NCBI GenBank assembly: GCA_945926565.1
Contig: CAMELY010000052.1
Coordinates: 1 to 9,226 of the forward strand
Origin: an uncultured Clostridia bacterium
GTDB taxonomy: Bacteria > Bacillota > Clostridia > Oscillospirales > Oscillospiraceae
Direction: 5' to 3'
Length of the DNA: 9,226 nt
A model generated the notes under the pieces. The model saw nothing but the letters and a program-made list of their open reading frames with translations, had not been told where the DNA came from and searched no databases. Below are positions 1 to 5,496 of this stretch, piece by piece (position 1 is the stretch's first letter; each line of letters opens with the position of its first letter). The position numbers and the translations under genes are program-made.

Positions 1-254
1 ACCTCCCCATCTTCCAGAACAGAGACCCCAAGGAGGCCATCGCCCTGACAGAGCGGGCCGTCCAGACAGGCGTCCGGGCCATCCGGCGGACAGCCGGCAC
101 GGGGCAGGCCGTGGTCTCCGGAGCCTCCGTCTCCGGCATGTCCGCAATCCCTTCCGCCTCCTCTGCCCCAGCGGAGGTCTCCGCTCCCGGGTGGAGCGTC
201 TCTCAGATTGTCACCCTGCTCTGGCTGGCGGGCATTCTCTGCATTCTGCTCTAG
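1..254 (+). pseudogene. N-terminal piece of an M56/BlaR1-type metalloprotease, ending at an in-frame TAG
   Basis: The frame beginning at base 3 is open from the window edge to a TAG at 252-254, then continues in the same frame into the M56 catalytic domain at 318-1730. The translated piece has a charged stretch, a Ser/Ala/Pro-rich linker, then a hydrophobic segment (VTLLWLAGILCILL) that matches the membrane helix directly before the zinc-protease loop of BlaR1/MecR1-like proteins. The stop falls at the end of that helix. In intact family members this helix and the protease loop belong to one polypeptide, so I read this as the 5' part of a gene broken by a nonsense mutation. A sequencing error or a deliberate stop cannot be excluded. 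The true start lies outside the window. A BlaI-type repressor partner would be expected upstream but cannot be seen. Confidence 0.6.
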
Positions 255-317
255 AACGGCTATCAGCTGCTCCGGCTCTGCCTCCGCACCCGCACCTCCG
301 TCCGGACGGAGGGCAAT

Positions 318-1730
318 GTGTGGGAGAGCGATCAGATTCCCGGCCCCTTTATTCTGGGGCTGTTCCGGCCCAGAATCTACCTGCCCGCCGGGCTGGAGGG
401 CACTGCCCGGGCCTGCGTCCTGGCCCATGAGCGCCATCACCTCCGGCGGCATGACCCCTGGGTAAAGGCCCTGGCCTTTTGCATCCGCACCCTCCACTGG
501 TTCAACCCCGCCGTCTGGCTGGCGGTCTGGGCCATGGAGGAGGATATGGAGCTCAGCTGCGATGAGGGGGCATTGTCCCGCCTGGAGGGGGACTGCCGTC
601 AGGACTACAGCCGCACTCTGCTGGCCCTGGGGGCCAACCGCCGGGACTTCGGCCCCGCTCTGGCCTTCGGCACCCCTGCGGTGAAGCAGCGGATTCTCCA
701 TGTGCTGAGTCTGAAAAAGGCGGGCCGGGCCACCATTGTTCTGGCTCTGGCGGTGCTGCTGACGGCGGGGCTAACCTGCTGCACCAGCGCCAGTACCGGA
801 GGTTGGGTTCAATTGAGCAACAGCGGCGGCTATACCTACAAAATGCCCAGCGGCACCAAAAGCTTCGCCGTCTATTACGAGGAGCAGATAGACGGCCGCA
901 CCGTCAACCAGGAGGTGAGTGTCTACGGCGATGTAGGACAGGTCAACGGTATGTTCCCGTCCAAGGGTAGCTTTAACATCCAGATCGACACCAATGGCAG
1001 CTATATCTGGACGGACAACAACGGCGTAGGTACCCGCAGAGCCCTCTCATTAGAGACCGCCGAGCTTTTCGCCCAGGCGGACAGCACCGGCGGCGGCTAC
1101 CCGGCGGAGCGGGTGCCCCTGGCTCTGGATGAGCCAACCGAACTGTTTACCATGACGGCGGAGCAGGACGGAGCTCCCACCGCCCAGGTGATCTGCTATC
1201 TCTATCCCTCCTCCCAGTCTGAGGAGGAAGCCTACGACCTGCTCACGGGAGCTGACTATGCCAAGCAGCTCTATGCGGCCCGAGTGCAGTATGTGGGTGA
1301 CAACAGCGCCGTGGGGGCGCTCCGCAATGTGGTTGTCGCGAACGACGTCTATCAGGACTGCACCATGGAGCTGTTTACCGGCGAGGAGCCCTATGGCCTG
1401 GCCCTCCACTTCACCGCCCCGGAGGGCTGGATGGGCAGCGGGGAGGAGCTGGCTCAGGCGGAGCAGGAGGCCCTCCGCAACGGCATTCTCATGCTGGCAC
1501 TGATTGACAATGCGGAATACTATGAGCAGGACCTCAATGGCTCTGATCCCTTCCACATGACGTTGGGGGACGCCGAGGCTCTGTTGGGGGTTGACGATCT
1601 GAAGTCCTATGGACAGAGTGAGCCGGGCGTCGCGGAGCTGCTGGAGCGGTTCGGCCAGCTGCTGGACGAAGAGGGACATCTGTTTTCCCTTCCGGAGCCG
1701 GAGACGGCGGAGACCGCCGCCGCGAATTGA
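318..1730 (+). CDS. M56 (BlaR1-like) zinc metallopeptidase, catalytic and sensor part, DUF4825-like C-terminus
   Basis: This 470-residue frame holds the cytoplasmic zinc-protease domain of the BlaR1/MecR1 family. HERHH at residues 37-41 is the HExxH zinc site, and MELSCDE at 77-83 carries the third zinc ligand (E78) in the usual family context. FILGLFRPRIYLP (11-23) is the typical lead-in. A hydrophobic segment at about 138-155 is the last membrane helix. About 310 residues follow, predicted outside the cell, with YVGDNSAVG near residue 325 and a later LALIDN motif, which resembles DUF4825. In the family, ligand sensing outside activates proteolysis of a BlaI-like repressor. The GTG at 318 has GGAGGG four bases upstream (308-313), so reinitiation is possible, but it may be only the first usable start after the TAG at 252. 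The product would lack the first membrane helices. The gene could be a decaying pseudogene or a functional remnant. Confidence 0.72.
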   Translation: MWESDQIPGPFILGLFRPRIYLPAGLEGTARACVLAHERHHLRRHDPWVKALAFCIRTLHWFNPAVWLAVWAMEEDMELSCDEGALSRLEGDCRQDYSRTLLALGANRRDFGPALAFGTPAVKQRILHVLSLKKAGRATIVLALAVLLTAGLTCCTSASTGGWVQLSNSGGYTYKMPSGTKSFAVYYEEQIDGRTVNQEVSVYGDVGQVNGMFPSKGSFNIQIDTNGSYIWTDNNGVGTRRALSLETAELFAQADSTGGGYPAERVPLALDEPTELFTMTAEQDGAPTAQVICYLYPSSQSEEEAYDLLTGADYAKQLYAARVQYVGDNSAVGALRNVVVANDVYQDCTMELFTGEEPYGLALHFTAPEGWMGSGEELAQAEQEALRNGILMLALIDNAEYYEQDLNGSDPFHMTLGDAEALLGVDDLKSYGQSEPGVAELLERFGQLLDEEGHLFSLPEPETAETAAAN

Positions 1731-1787
1731 CACCTCCCCCCGCCCATGCTACCATAATGAAAGATCATTTTTCGGGAGGCCTCTGCC

Positions 1788-2387
1788 ATGGACTGGAACC
1801 GCGTCACCCACACCCTGAACACCCGTCCGCCCCGTCCCATCGGACAGGGCCGTCCCTCCGCCGTTCTGGCACTACTGGCCGGAGACCGGCTGGTGCTGGA
1901 GGTGCGGGCCAAAACCCTCCGCCACCAGCCGGGAGAGATCTGCCTCCCCGGCGGCGGCCTGGAGCCGGGGGAGTCCCCCACCGCCTGCGCCCTCCGGGAG
2001 ACCCGGGAGGAGCTGGGCATCCCGGAGGAGGCGCTTCAGGTGGCAGGGCTCATGGACTTTCTCCTCCACTCCAATGGCCGGGTGGTCTATCCGGTGCTGG
2101 CCCGGTGCGATGAGGCTGTGCTGGAGCGGCTCCGGCCCAACCCGGCGGAGGTGGAGGAGGTCTTCTCCGTGCCCCTGGCCTGGTTCCGTCAAAATCCCCC
2201 CATCCCCTACCAGTACCGGCAGGAGAACACCGGCCTGGAGGCGCTGCCGCCCCAGCTGGCGGACTGGCTCTCCCACTACCCCACCCTCCGCCGGGGCGGA
2301 TACTGGGACTATGAGGGGAAGCTGATCTGGGGGCTCACCGCCCGGGTGGTAGCCCAGGTGGTACAGCTGGAGACCGAATGCGAATAG
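1788..2387 (+). CDS. Nudix hydrolase, probable CoA pyrophosphatase (NudL/YeaB type)
   Basis: The 199-residue protein carries a complete Nudix box: G56, E62 and RETREELG at residues 70-77 fit Gx5Ex7REUxEExGU, which binds Mg2+ and hydrolyses nucleoside diphosphates linked to another moiety. The segment just before it (RAKTLRHQPGEICLPGG, about 40-56) resembles the extra motif of the CoA pyrophosphatase subgroup, which splits CoA or acyl-CoA into 3',5'-ADP and phosphopantetheine. The substrate is therefore inferred as CoA; another nucleotide is possible. The ATG at 1788 has GGGAGG at 1774-1779, eight bases upstream. The gene lies 57 bases after the M56 frame on the same strand, without a convincing promoter of its own, so it may be co-transcribed. 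A strong terminator follows within ten bases. It is soluble and cytoplasmic, with no signal peptide. Confidence 0.92.
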   Translation: MDWNRVTHTLNTRPPRPIGQGRPSAVLALLAGDRLVLEVRAKTLRHQPGEICLPGGGLEPGESPTACALRETREELGIPEEALQVAGLMDFLLHSNGRVVYPVLARCDEAVLERLRPNPAEVEEVFSVPLAWFRQNPPIPYQYRQENTGLEALPPQLADWLSHYPTLRRGGYWDYEGKLIWGLTARVVAQVVQLETECE

Positions 2388-2395
2388 ACAGGAAA

Positions 2396-2440
2396 ACAGC
2401 GCCAGGCTCAGAAATCGGAGCTTGGCGCTGTCTTATTTTA
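2396..2440. terminator. Intrinsic terminator between the convergent Nudix and ArsC-like genes
   Basis: Arms at 2396-2409 and 2418-2431 form a 14-bp stem with one G-T pair and an 8-base loop. TCTTATTTTA follows on the plus strand. A shorter T-run (TTTTCC) follows the stem on the minus strand, so it may also stop transcription coming from the ArsC-like gene. It sits between the convergent stop codons at 2387 and 2448. Confidence 0.85.
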
Positions 2441-2447
2441 CATTTTC

Positions 2448-2780
2448 TTATTCCCAGCTCTTCCACACCTCAGGGCAGTAGCCCACGGTGGCCTGTTTGC
2501 CGTTTCGGACGATGGGGGTGCGCAGTAGGCTGGGATCCTCCATCAGATGCTCCAGCTTCTGGCTGTCCAGGGCCAGGTAGGAGAGCATGGACGCGTCCGG
2601 GTGTTTGGGGTCGATGAGATTTTCCAGGCCCACCGCCCGGATGACGGCGGTCAGCTCCCCCTTGCTCATGCCGTAGCGGAGCAGGTCCACGTTCTGGAAC
2701 TTGACCCGGCGCTCTTTAAAGTAGCGCTGGGCCTTTTTCGTGTCAAAGCACTTGGACTTGCCGAAGATCTGGATGTTCAT
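2448..2780 (-). CDS. ArsC/Spx-family thioredoxin-fold protein (arsenate reductase family)
   Basis: This small 110-residue protein has the ArsC/Spx/YffB fold. The N-terminal strand and active-site loop read [12 protein letters not shown], with a single candidate catalytic cysteine, C11. The C-terminal [17 protein letters not shown] contains the Thr-Pro turn and RNGK stretch conserved across the family. There is no CxxC as in redox-sensing Spx, so it is closer to the arsenate-reductase-like or YffB branch. Whether it reduces arsenate, uses glutathione or thioredoxin, or binds RNA polymerase cannot be told from sequence. Its ATG overlaps the TGA of thyX by four bases (ATGA), which implies translational coupling and a shared transcript. 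No ars regulator or efflux gene lies nearby, which argues against a dedicated arsenic operon. Confidence 0.9.
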   Translation of the reverse strand: MNIQIFGKSKCFDTKKAQRYFKERRVKFQNVDLLRYGMSKGELTAVIRAVGLENLIDPKHPDASMLSYLALDSQKLEHLMEDPSLLRTPIVRNGKQATVGYCPEVWKSWE

Positions 2781-3571
2781 ACCCGCACCTCCGGGGGCAC
2801 CAGCTCATCCTTGACCGCCTGATAGTGGGCACGGACCTCCGCCGTCTTGCCGCAGCACATCTTGCCCTCCGGGCAGGGTCCCGCCACACAGGGAGGGCCG
2901 GCCTGGGCAAAGAGGGCAGGGGCGATGGGATAGACCAGCTTGAACATCTCCTCCGCCAGGGCCCGAATCTCCCACTGGGCCCGATTGCAGCAGCGGAGGT
3001 GGAAGAAGTTCTGAAGGCTCCGGGCGTTCATGGTGACCACCATCTTGGTCTCGCAGGCGTTGGGCAGGACAAAGCGGGCATCCTCGTTGGCCAGCTTCTC
3101 CGCCTTTTTCTCCGCCTCTTTCTCCTCCAGGCCCTGGGCCATCAGCTCCGCCTTGTGCTTCTTCTGGAGCGCCGCGGCGATATTCAGGTAGTGGCGGCCC
3201 TCCTCCTCCATGGCGGTGAGAAAGGCGGCCTTTGCCTCCGGGTTGGACTCCACCTCCGGGGGGACGACAAAATGAAAGTCATCCAGCCGGACGTACCGCT
3301 GGCTCTGGACGGAGTAGGAGGCGATGCGGTGCCGGGTGATCTGGGCCAGCAGCGCCCGGGAGACCCCCTCGATGCCGAAGGTGAAGGAGGCGTGCTCGAT
3401 GGGGCTGGCGTGGCCTAAACCGGCCAGCATCCGGACGAATTTGGCGTCCCGCTCGGGGGTGGATTTCTCCAGCAGGGCATCCACTCCCACGGCGGAGTAG
3501 CACAGCCGGGCGGCGGCAGCCACCACCCGCTCCGGCTCGGGGGTGTGGGCAAGCAGTTTGACGTTGAGCAT
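2777..3571 (-). CDS. thyX: Flavin-dependent thymidylate synthase ThyX
   Basis: ThyX methylates dUMP to dTMP using methylene-tetrahydrofolate and reduced FAD, releasing THF rather than dihydrofolate. The signature RHRx7S is present at residues 80-90 ([11 protein letters not shown]), followed by [14 protein letters not shown] at 53-63 and the later CNRAQWEIR match conserved substrate and FAD-binding regions. At 264 residues it is somewhat longer than the shortest family members. It has a Lys/Glu-rich helical insert in the middle and a C-terminal Cys cluster ([17 protein letters not shown]) seen in clostridial homologues, whose role is not known to me. The ATG at 3569-3571 has GGGAGGA at the usual distance on the minus strand (plus bases 3578-3585). 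It is the first gene of a two-gene unit with the ArsC-like gene. Confidence 0.97.
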   Translation of the reverse strand: MLNVKLLAHTPEPERVVAAAARLCYSAVGVDALLEKSTPERDAKFVRMLAGLGHASPIEHASFTFGIEGVSRALLAQITRHRIASYSVQSQRYVRLDDFHFVVPPEVESNPEAKAAFLTAMEEEGRHYLNIAAALQKKHKAELMAQGLEEKEAEKKAEKLANEDARFVLPNACETKMVVTMNARSLQNFFHLRCCNRAQWEIRALAEEMFKLVYPIAPALFAQAGPPCVAGPCPEGKMCCGKTAEVRAHYQAVKDELVPPEVRV

Positions 3572-3604
3572 GGACGGTTCCTCCCATGTGAATTTCTATC
3601 TTTA

Positions 3605-3613
3605 ACTATAACA
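3605..3613 (-). promoter_or_regulatory. Candidate extended -10 promoter for thyX
   Basis: On the minus strand TGTTATAGT fits an extended -10 (TGn plus TATAGT), 34 bases before the thyX start codon. No good -35 is found 17 bases upstream (only TTTTCT-like), so this is a weak call. It lies between the upstream minus-strand terminator and thyX, which is where a promoter is needed. Confidence 0.35.
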
Positions 3614-3623
3614 CACCTGAGAT

Positions 3624-3655
3624 CAAAAGAAAAGACGCCGGGGTGACCGGCGTCT
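3624..3655 (-). terminator. Intrinsic terminator, leftward
   Basis: A 9-bp stem (3633-3641 with 3647-3655) and 5-base loop is followed on the minus strand by TTTTCTTTTG. It would stop leftward transcripts coming from queT or the repeat element before they enter thyX. It is a second barrier beyond the queT-proximal terminator at 3903-3925. Confidence 0.68.
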
Positions 3656-3696
3656 GAACTGTACAAAGGATAGAAGTGACTGAAAAAACCGCCCCT

Positions 3697-3903
3697 AAGG
3701 CTCCCTCTCCGAGGGAGCTGCCGCCGCAAGGCGGCTGAGGGAGTCGCCCCCGGCGTGAGCTTTCGCCTTGCTGAGGCTTCGCCGATCGTCGGAAAATATC
3801 ATATAGTCGACCGGCACCGGCAGTTTTTGAATCCTGGCGCAGGGGCGCACTCCCTCCGTCACCGCCTTCGGCGGTGCCACCTCCCTCGGAGAGGGAGGCA
3901 TTA
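3697..3903. repeat. MITE-like element with hairpin-bearing inverted terminal arms
   Basis: The ~205-bp element has two related ends in opposite orientation. The left arm (about 3697-3744) contains CTCCCTC at 3701-3707, GAGGGAG at 3711-3717, an inner hairpin GCCGCC-GCAA-GGCGGC (3720-3735) and a second GAGGGAG (3737-3743). The right arm (about 3849-3902), read in reverse, has the same order, with inner hairpin CACCGCC-TTC-GGCGGTG (3860-3876) and outer hairpin CCTCCCTC/GAGGGAGG (3880-3898). A 17-base core, CTCCCTCTCCGAGGGAG, is identical in both arms once one is reverse-complemented. The interior (about 3745-3848) holds no convincing gene. There is no transposase, so mobilisation would have to be in trans. 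I could not fix the exact ends or a target duplication. Confidence 0.66.
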
Positions 3904-3925
3904 AAACCGGCAGCCTGCCGTTTTT
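3903..3925 (-). terminator. Short terminator directly after queT
   Basis: CGGCA/TGCCG (3908-3912 with 3916-3920) forms a compact GC stem with a 3-base loop. It is flanked by AAAA and TTTTT, so it can work in either direction; leftward it follows the queT stop codon by one base. The stem is only 5 bp, which lowers confidence. The repeat element abuts it on the left. Confidence 0.5.
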
Positions 3926-3926
3926 A

Positions 3927-4484
3927 TCAGGACGCAGCCTGCTTTCCCTCCGCCTTTTTCCCGGGCAGAAGGCCCAGCCGCCCCTCCGGGATGAGGCTGC
4001 GGAAGAAGGGGATTTTGGGGAGCTGATAGAGCACGATCATCCCCAGTAGATAGCAGGCGGCCAGCTCACCGATGCCCACGGTAAAGCCGTTCCAGGCAAA
4101 GGCGGCGCCGAAGCCGGGGCCGAAGCCGGTCTCATACCAGGCGATCTCGGCGCCGATGATGACGGCGTTGCAGAGCACCGGGGGCAGAGGGGCTAGCCAG
4201 GGATTTTTCACCCTGGACGTCCACAGGGCGGCCAGCAGCGTGGCCAGGGAGCCGAAGACCACATCCACAATGCCGTAGGCGGAGAGGATGTTGGAGATGG
4301 CGCAGCCCAGGAACAGGCCCGGAATCGCCTGGGGGAAGAGGAAGGGTAAAACGGTGAGGGCCTCGGAGAAGCGCAGCTGTACCGGCCCGTAGGACAGCAT
4401 GGGCAGGGCCATGGTGAGGGCGGCGTAAATCGCGGCGATCATGGCGCTGAGGCAGAGGGAGCGGATGGCATTGTTCTTGTTCAT
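3927..4484 (-). CDS. queT: QueT family transporter (preQ1/queuosine-precursor ECF S-component)
   Basis: This 185-residue integral membrane protein has the QueT (formerly DUF988) signature near the N-terminus: GPVQLRFSEALTVLP at residues 33-47, then FPQAIPGLFLGCAISN. About five to six hydrophobic helices follow, and a Lys-rich cytoplasmic tail ends the protein. In the family it acts as the substrate-binding S-component that works with a shared energy-coupling module (EcfAA'T) to import the queuosine precursor preQ1 or queuine. The ECF module is not encoded here, as is usual for group II systems. The ATG at 4482-4484 has GGAGG about ten bases upstream on the minus strand. The gene is monocistronic, divergent from folT, and preceded by a structured leader that looks like a preQ1-III riboswitch, which supports the substrate assignment. 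Confidence 0.92.
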   Translation of the reverse strand: MNKNNAIRSLCLSAMIAAIYAALTMALPMLSYGPVQLRFSEALTVLPFLFPQAIPGLFLGCAISNILSAYGIVDVVFGSLATLLAALWTSRVKNPWLAPLPPVLCNAVIIGAEIAWYETGFGPGFGAAFAWNGFTVGIGELAACYLLGMIVLYQLPKIPFFRSLIPEGRLGLLPGKKAEGKQAAS

Positions 4485-4591
4485 TGTGGGGATACCTCCA
4501 TTTTATCTTTAGAGTACGGGTGAACCTGCCCGCACAGCGCCGGAGCCTGCCAGAGCTTCGGCGGTTGGACCGGGTGTGGAGAACCGGTCAG
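4485..4591 (-). promoter_or_regulatory. Structured queT leader, candidate preQ1-III riboswitch
   Basis: The ~105-base leader folds on the minus strand into several helices. GACCGG/CCGGTC (4584-4589 with 4568-4573) has a 10-base loop. CCGC/GCGG (4561-4564 with 4530-4533) encloses a hairpin, AGC-CTGG/CCGG-GCT with one mismatch (4536-4557). A GGGCAGGTTCACCC stem-loop and an A-rich tail (CTAAAGATAAAA) lead into the Shine-Dalgarno. Known biology: class III preQ1 riboswitches of about this size occur upstream of queT in Ruminococcaceae/Oscillospiraceae. The match to that class is by position, length and pseudoknot-like elements, not by a covariance-model score. No terminator is seen between leader and start codon, so control would be at translation. 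Confidence 0.58.
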
Positions 4592-4596
4592 CAGGT

Positions 4597-4605
4597 ATCA
4601 TAGCA
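4597..4605 (-). promoter_or_regulatory. queT promoter, extended -10
   Basis: TGCTATGAT on the minus strand is an extended -10 box. It places the transcript start near 4590, exactly at the first helix of the structured leader. The -35 region (TTTCTT-like, 17 bases upstream) is poor, as is common for extended -10 promoters. Confidence 0.5.
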
Positions 4606-4616
4606 TAGGGAACCGG

Positions 4617-4648
4617 AAAAAGAAAGGGCAAATTCAGCCTGTGCCCTT
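4617..4648 (-). terminator. Possible leftward terminator between the divergent promoters
   Basis: AAGGGCA/TGCCCTT (4624-4630 with 4642-4648) is a 7-bp stem with an 11-base loop, followed on the minus strand by TTTTTCC after a short C interruption. It could insulate queT from antisense transcription out of folT. It also overlaps the first bases of the folT -35 box. The pairing is real; the role is a guess. Confidence 0.3.
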
Positions 4649-4674
4649 GCATTTTCTGTCCAGATGGCTATAAT
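4647..4674 (+). promoter_or_regulatory. folT-folC promoter
   Basis: TTGCAT at 4647-4652 and a perfect TATAAT at 4669-4674 are separated by 16 bases. Transcription would start near 4681, about ten bases before the THF aptamer begins, which fits a riboswitch-led transcript. Confidence 0.77.
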
Positions 4675-4690
4675 GAGCCTGTAATTGAAT

Positions 4691-4813
4691 CAGGCAGAGT
4701 AGGTCTGGACGTGTTGAGGCGGCGTAAGCCGTCCCAGTGCCGGCGGAACGGGGAGTTGTCCGCCGGACGAATTGGCGTTTGCCAGCAGTGTCCAGCCCGC
4801 ATCCCGCTGCCGC
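4691..4813 (+). promoter_or_regulatory. Tetrahydrofolate (THF) riboswitch aptamer
   Basis: The region shows the layout of the THF riboswitch. P1 is GGCAG/CTGCC (4693-4697 with 4807-4811), with AGAGTAGG just inside the 5' strand and GCATCCCGCTG on the 3' strand, matching the conserved GAGUAG and GCAUCCGCUC-like ends. P2 is CTGGAC/GTCCAG (4705-4710 with 4790-4795). Inside lie three hairpins: CGGC-GTAA-GCCG (4720-4731), CCGGCGGA/TCCGCCGG (4740-4747 with 4759-4766) and TGGC-GTTT-GCCA (4773-4784). Known members sit before folT and folC in Clostridia, as here. It binds reduced folates and would lower transport and glutamylation when folate is plentiful. Confidence 0.86.
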
Positions 4814-4829
4814 ATGGTGAGATCGCATT

Positions 4830-4864
4830 CGGGATGCAGCGCAAAGCGCGGCATCCCGTTTTTT
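4830..4864 (+). terminator. Riboswitch-controlled terminator before folT
   Basis: CGGGATGC (4830-4837) pairs with GCATCCCG (4851-4858). An inner GCGC-AAA-GCGC stacks inside, and TTTTTT follows. The same GCATCCCG also occurs at 4799-4806 in the aptamer's 3' strand, so the left arm can pair with either copy but not both. Ligand holding the aptamer together would free the left arm for termination, which makes this an OFF switch. Confidence 0.88.
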
Positions 4865-4902
4865 CTCTCTGTGTGGCGTCTGCCAAAAGGAGTGTATCTC
4901 AC

Positions 4903-5493
4903 ATGAGAGAAGAAAACCGGTTCCTATCCTCCGCCAAGGCCCTGGCTCAGCCCAGAACCCTGGCCCTGGCCGCCCTGTTCGTGGGCATCAACATCACTCT
5001 GGATCTGCTCAACATCCGCATTCAGATCACCCCCCAGCTCCGGGTCACCTTTGGCTTTTTGTGCAATGCCTCCATCGGCATGCTCTTCGGCCCGGTGGTC
5101 ACCACACTGGCCGGCTTCTGCACCGATGTACTGGGCTATCTGATGAACTCCGGCGGCGGGGCCTACTTCCCCGGCTACACCCTCACCGCCATGGTGGGGG
5201 GGCTGATCTACGGCCTCATCCTCTACCGGCCCTCGGAGGATCGGAAAAACCGGCTGCTCCGGTGCTTTATTGCCAAGGGGCTTATCAATCTGATCTGCAA
5301 TATGGGGCTCAACACCCTCTGGCTCTCCCTCACCGGCGGAGACGCTTTCACCGTCCTGCTCCCCCTGCGGGCCTTCAAGAACCTCTGCCTCTGGCCCATC
5401 GAGAGCCTGCTGCTCTTCTTCGTCCTGGAGGCGGTCTACCGGGTGAGCCTCCAGTTCCCCGCCTATCGCCGCACCTCCGGAGGAGGCCGCTGA
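4903..5493 (+). CDS. folT: Folate ECF transporter S-component FolT
   Basis: This 196-residue membrane protein has about five to six helices and the FolT family pattern. The motif FGFLCNASIGMLFGP (50-64) leads into a helix with TDVLGYL (74-80), then AYFPGYTLTAMVGGLIYG (87-104). Near the C-terminus KNLCLWPIESLLL carries the conserved Pro-Ile-Glu. It binds folates and works with a shared EcfAA'T module encoded elsewhere. I choose the ATG at 4903: it has AAGGAG at 4887-4892, ten bases upstream, and lies after the riboswitch terminator. An upstream in-frame GTG at 4711 lies inside the aptamer, and the residues it would add encode RNA structure rather than protein. FolC follows after three bases, so folate is imported and then polyglutamylated by the product of the same transcript. 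Confidence 0.93.
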   Translation: MREENRFLSSAKALAQPRTLALAALFVGINITLDLLNIRIQITPQLRVTFGFLCNASIGMLFGPVVTTLAGFCTDVLGYLMNSGGGAYFPGYTLTAMVGGLIYGLILYRPSEDRKNRLLRCFIAKGLINLICNMGLNTLWLSLTGGDAFTVLLPLRAFKNLCLWPIESLLLFFVLEAVYRVSLQFPAYRRTSGGGR

Positions 5494-5496
5494 GCC

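Noticed and set aside
1050..1733. Minus-strand open frame opposite the M56 sensor domain
   Set aside because: No known motif; explained by codon bias of the plus-strand gene, which carries clear family motifs.
1730..1758. Own promoter for the Nudix gene (CATAAT at 1753-1758)
   Set aside because: No acceptable -35 at the right distance; read-through from the M56 gene is as likely.
2825..3418. Plus-strand open frame opposite thyX
   Set aside because: Low-complexity Leu/Gly/Arg-rich translation lying entirely within the well-supported thyX gene.
3695..3901. Small minus-strand open frame across the repeat element
   Set aside because: It exactly spans the MITE-like repeat; its translation is Pro/Arg-rich and comes from the hairpin arms.
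3697..3903. CRISPR-like array, because of repeated TCCCTC/GAGGGA blocks
   Set aside because: The blocks are mirrored and form hairpins; there are no evenly spaced direct repeats with unique spacers and no cas genes.
4711..4902. N-terminal extension of folT from the GTG at 4711
   Set aside because: The stretch is the THF aptamer and terminator; its pairing explains the sequence, and the ATG at 4903 has a good ribosome site.
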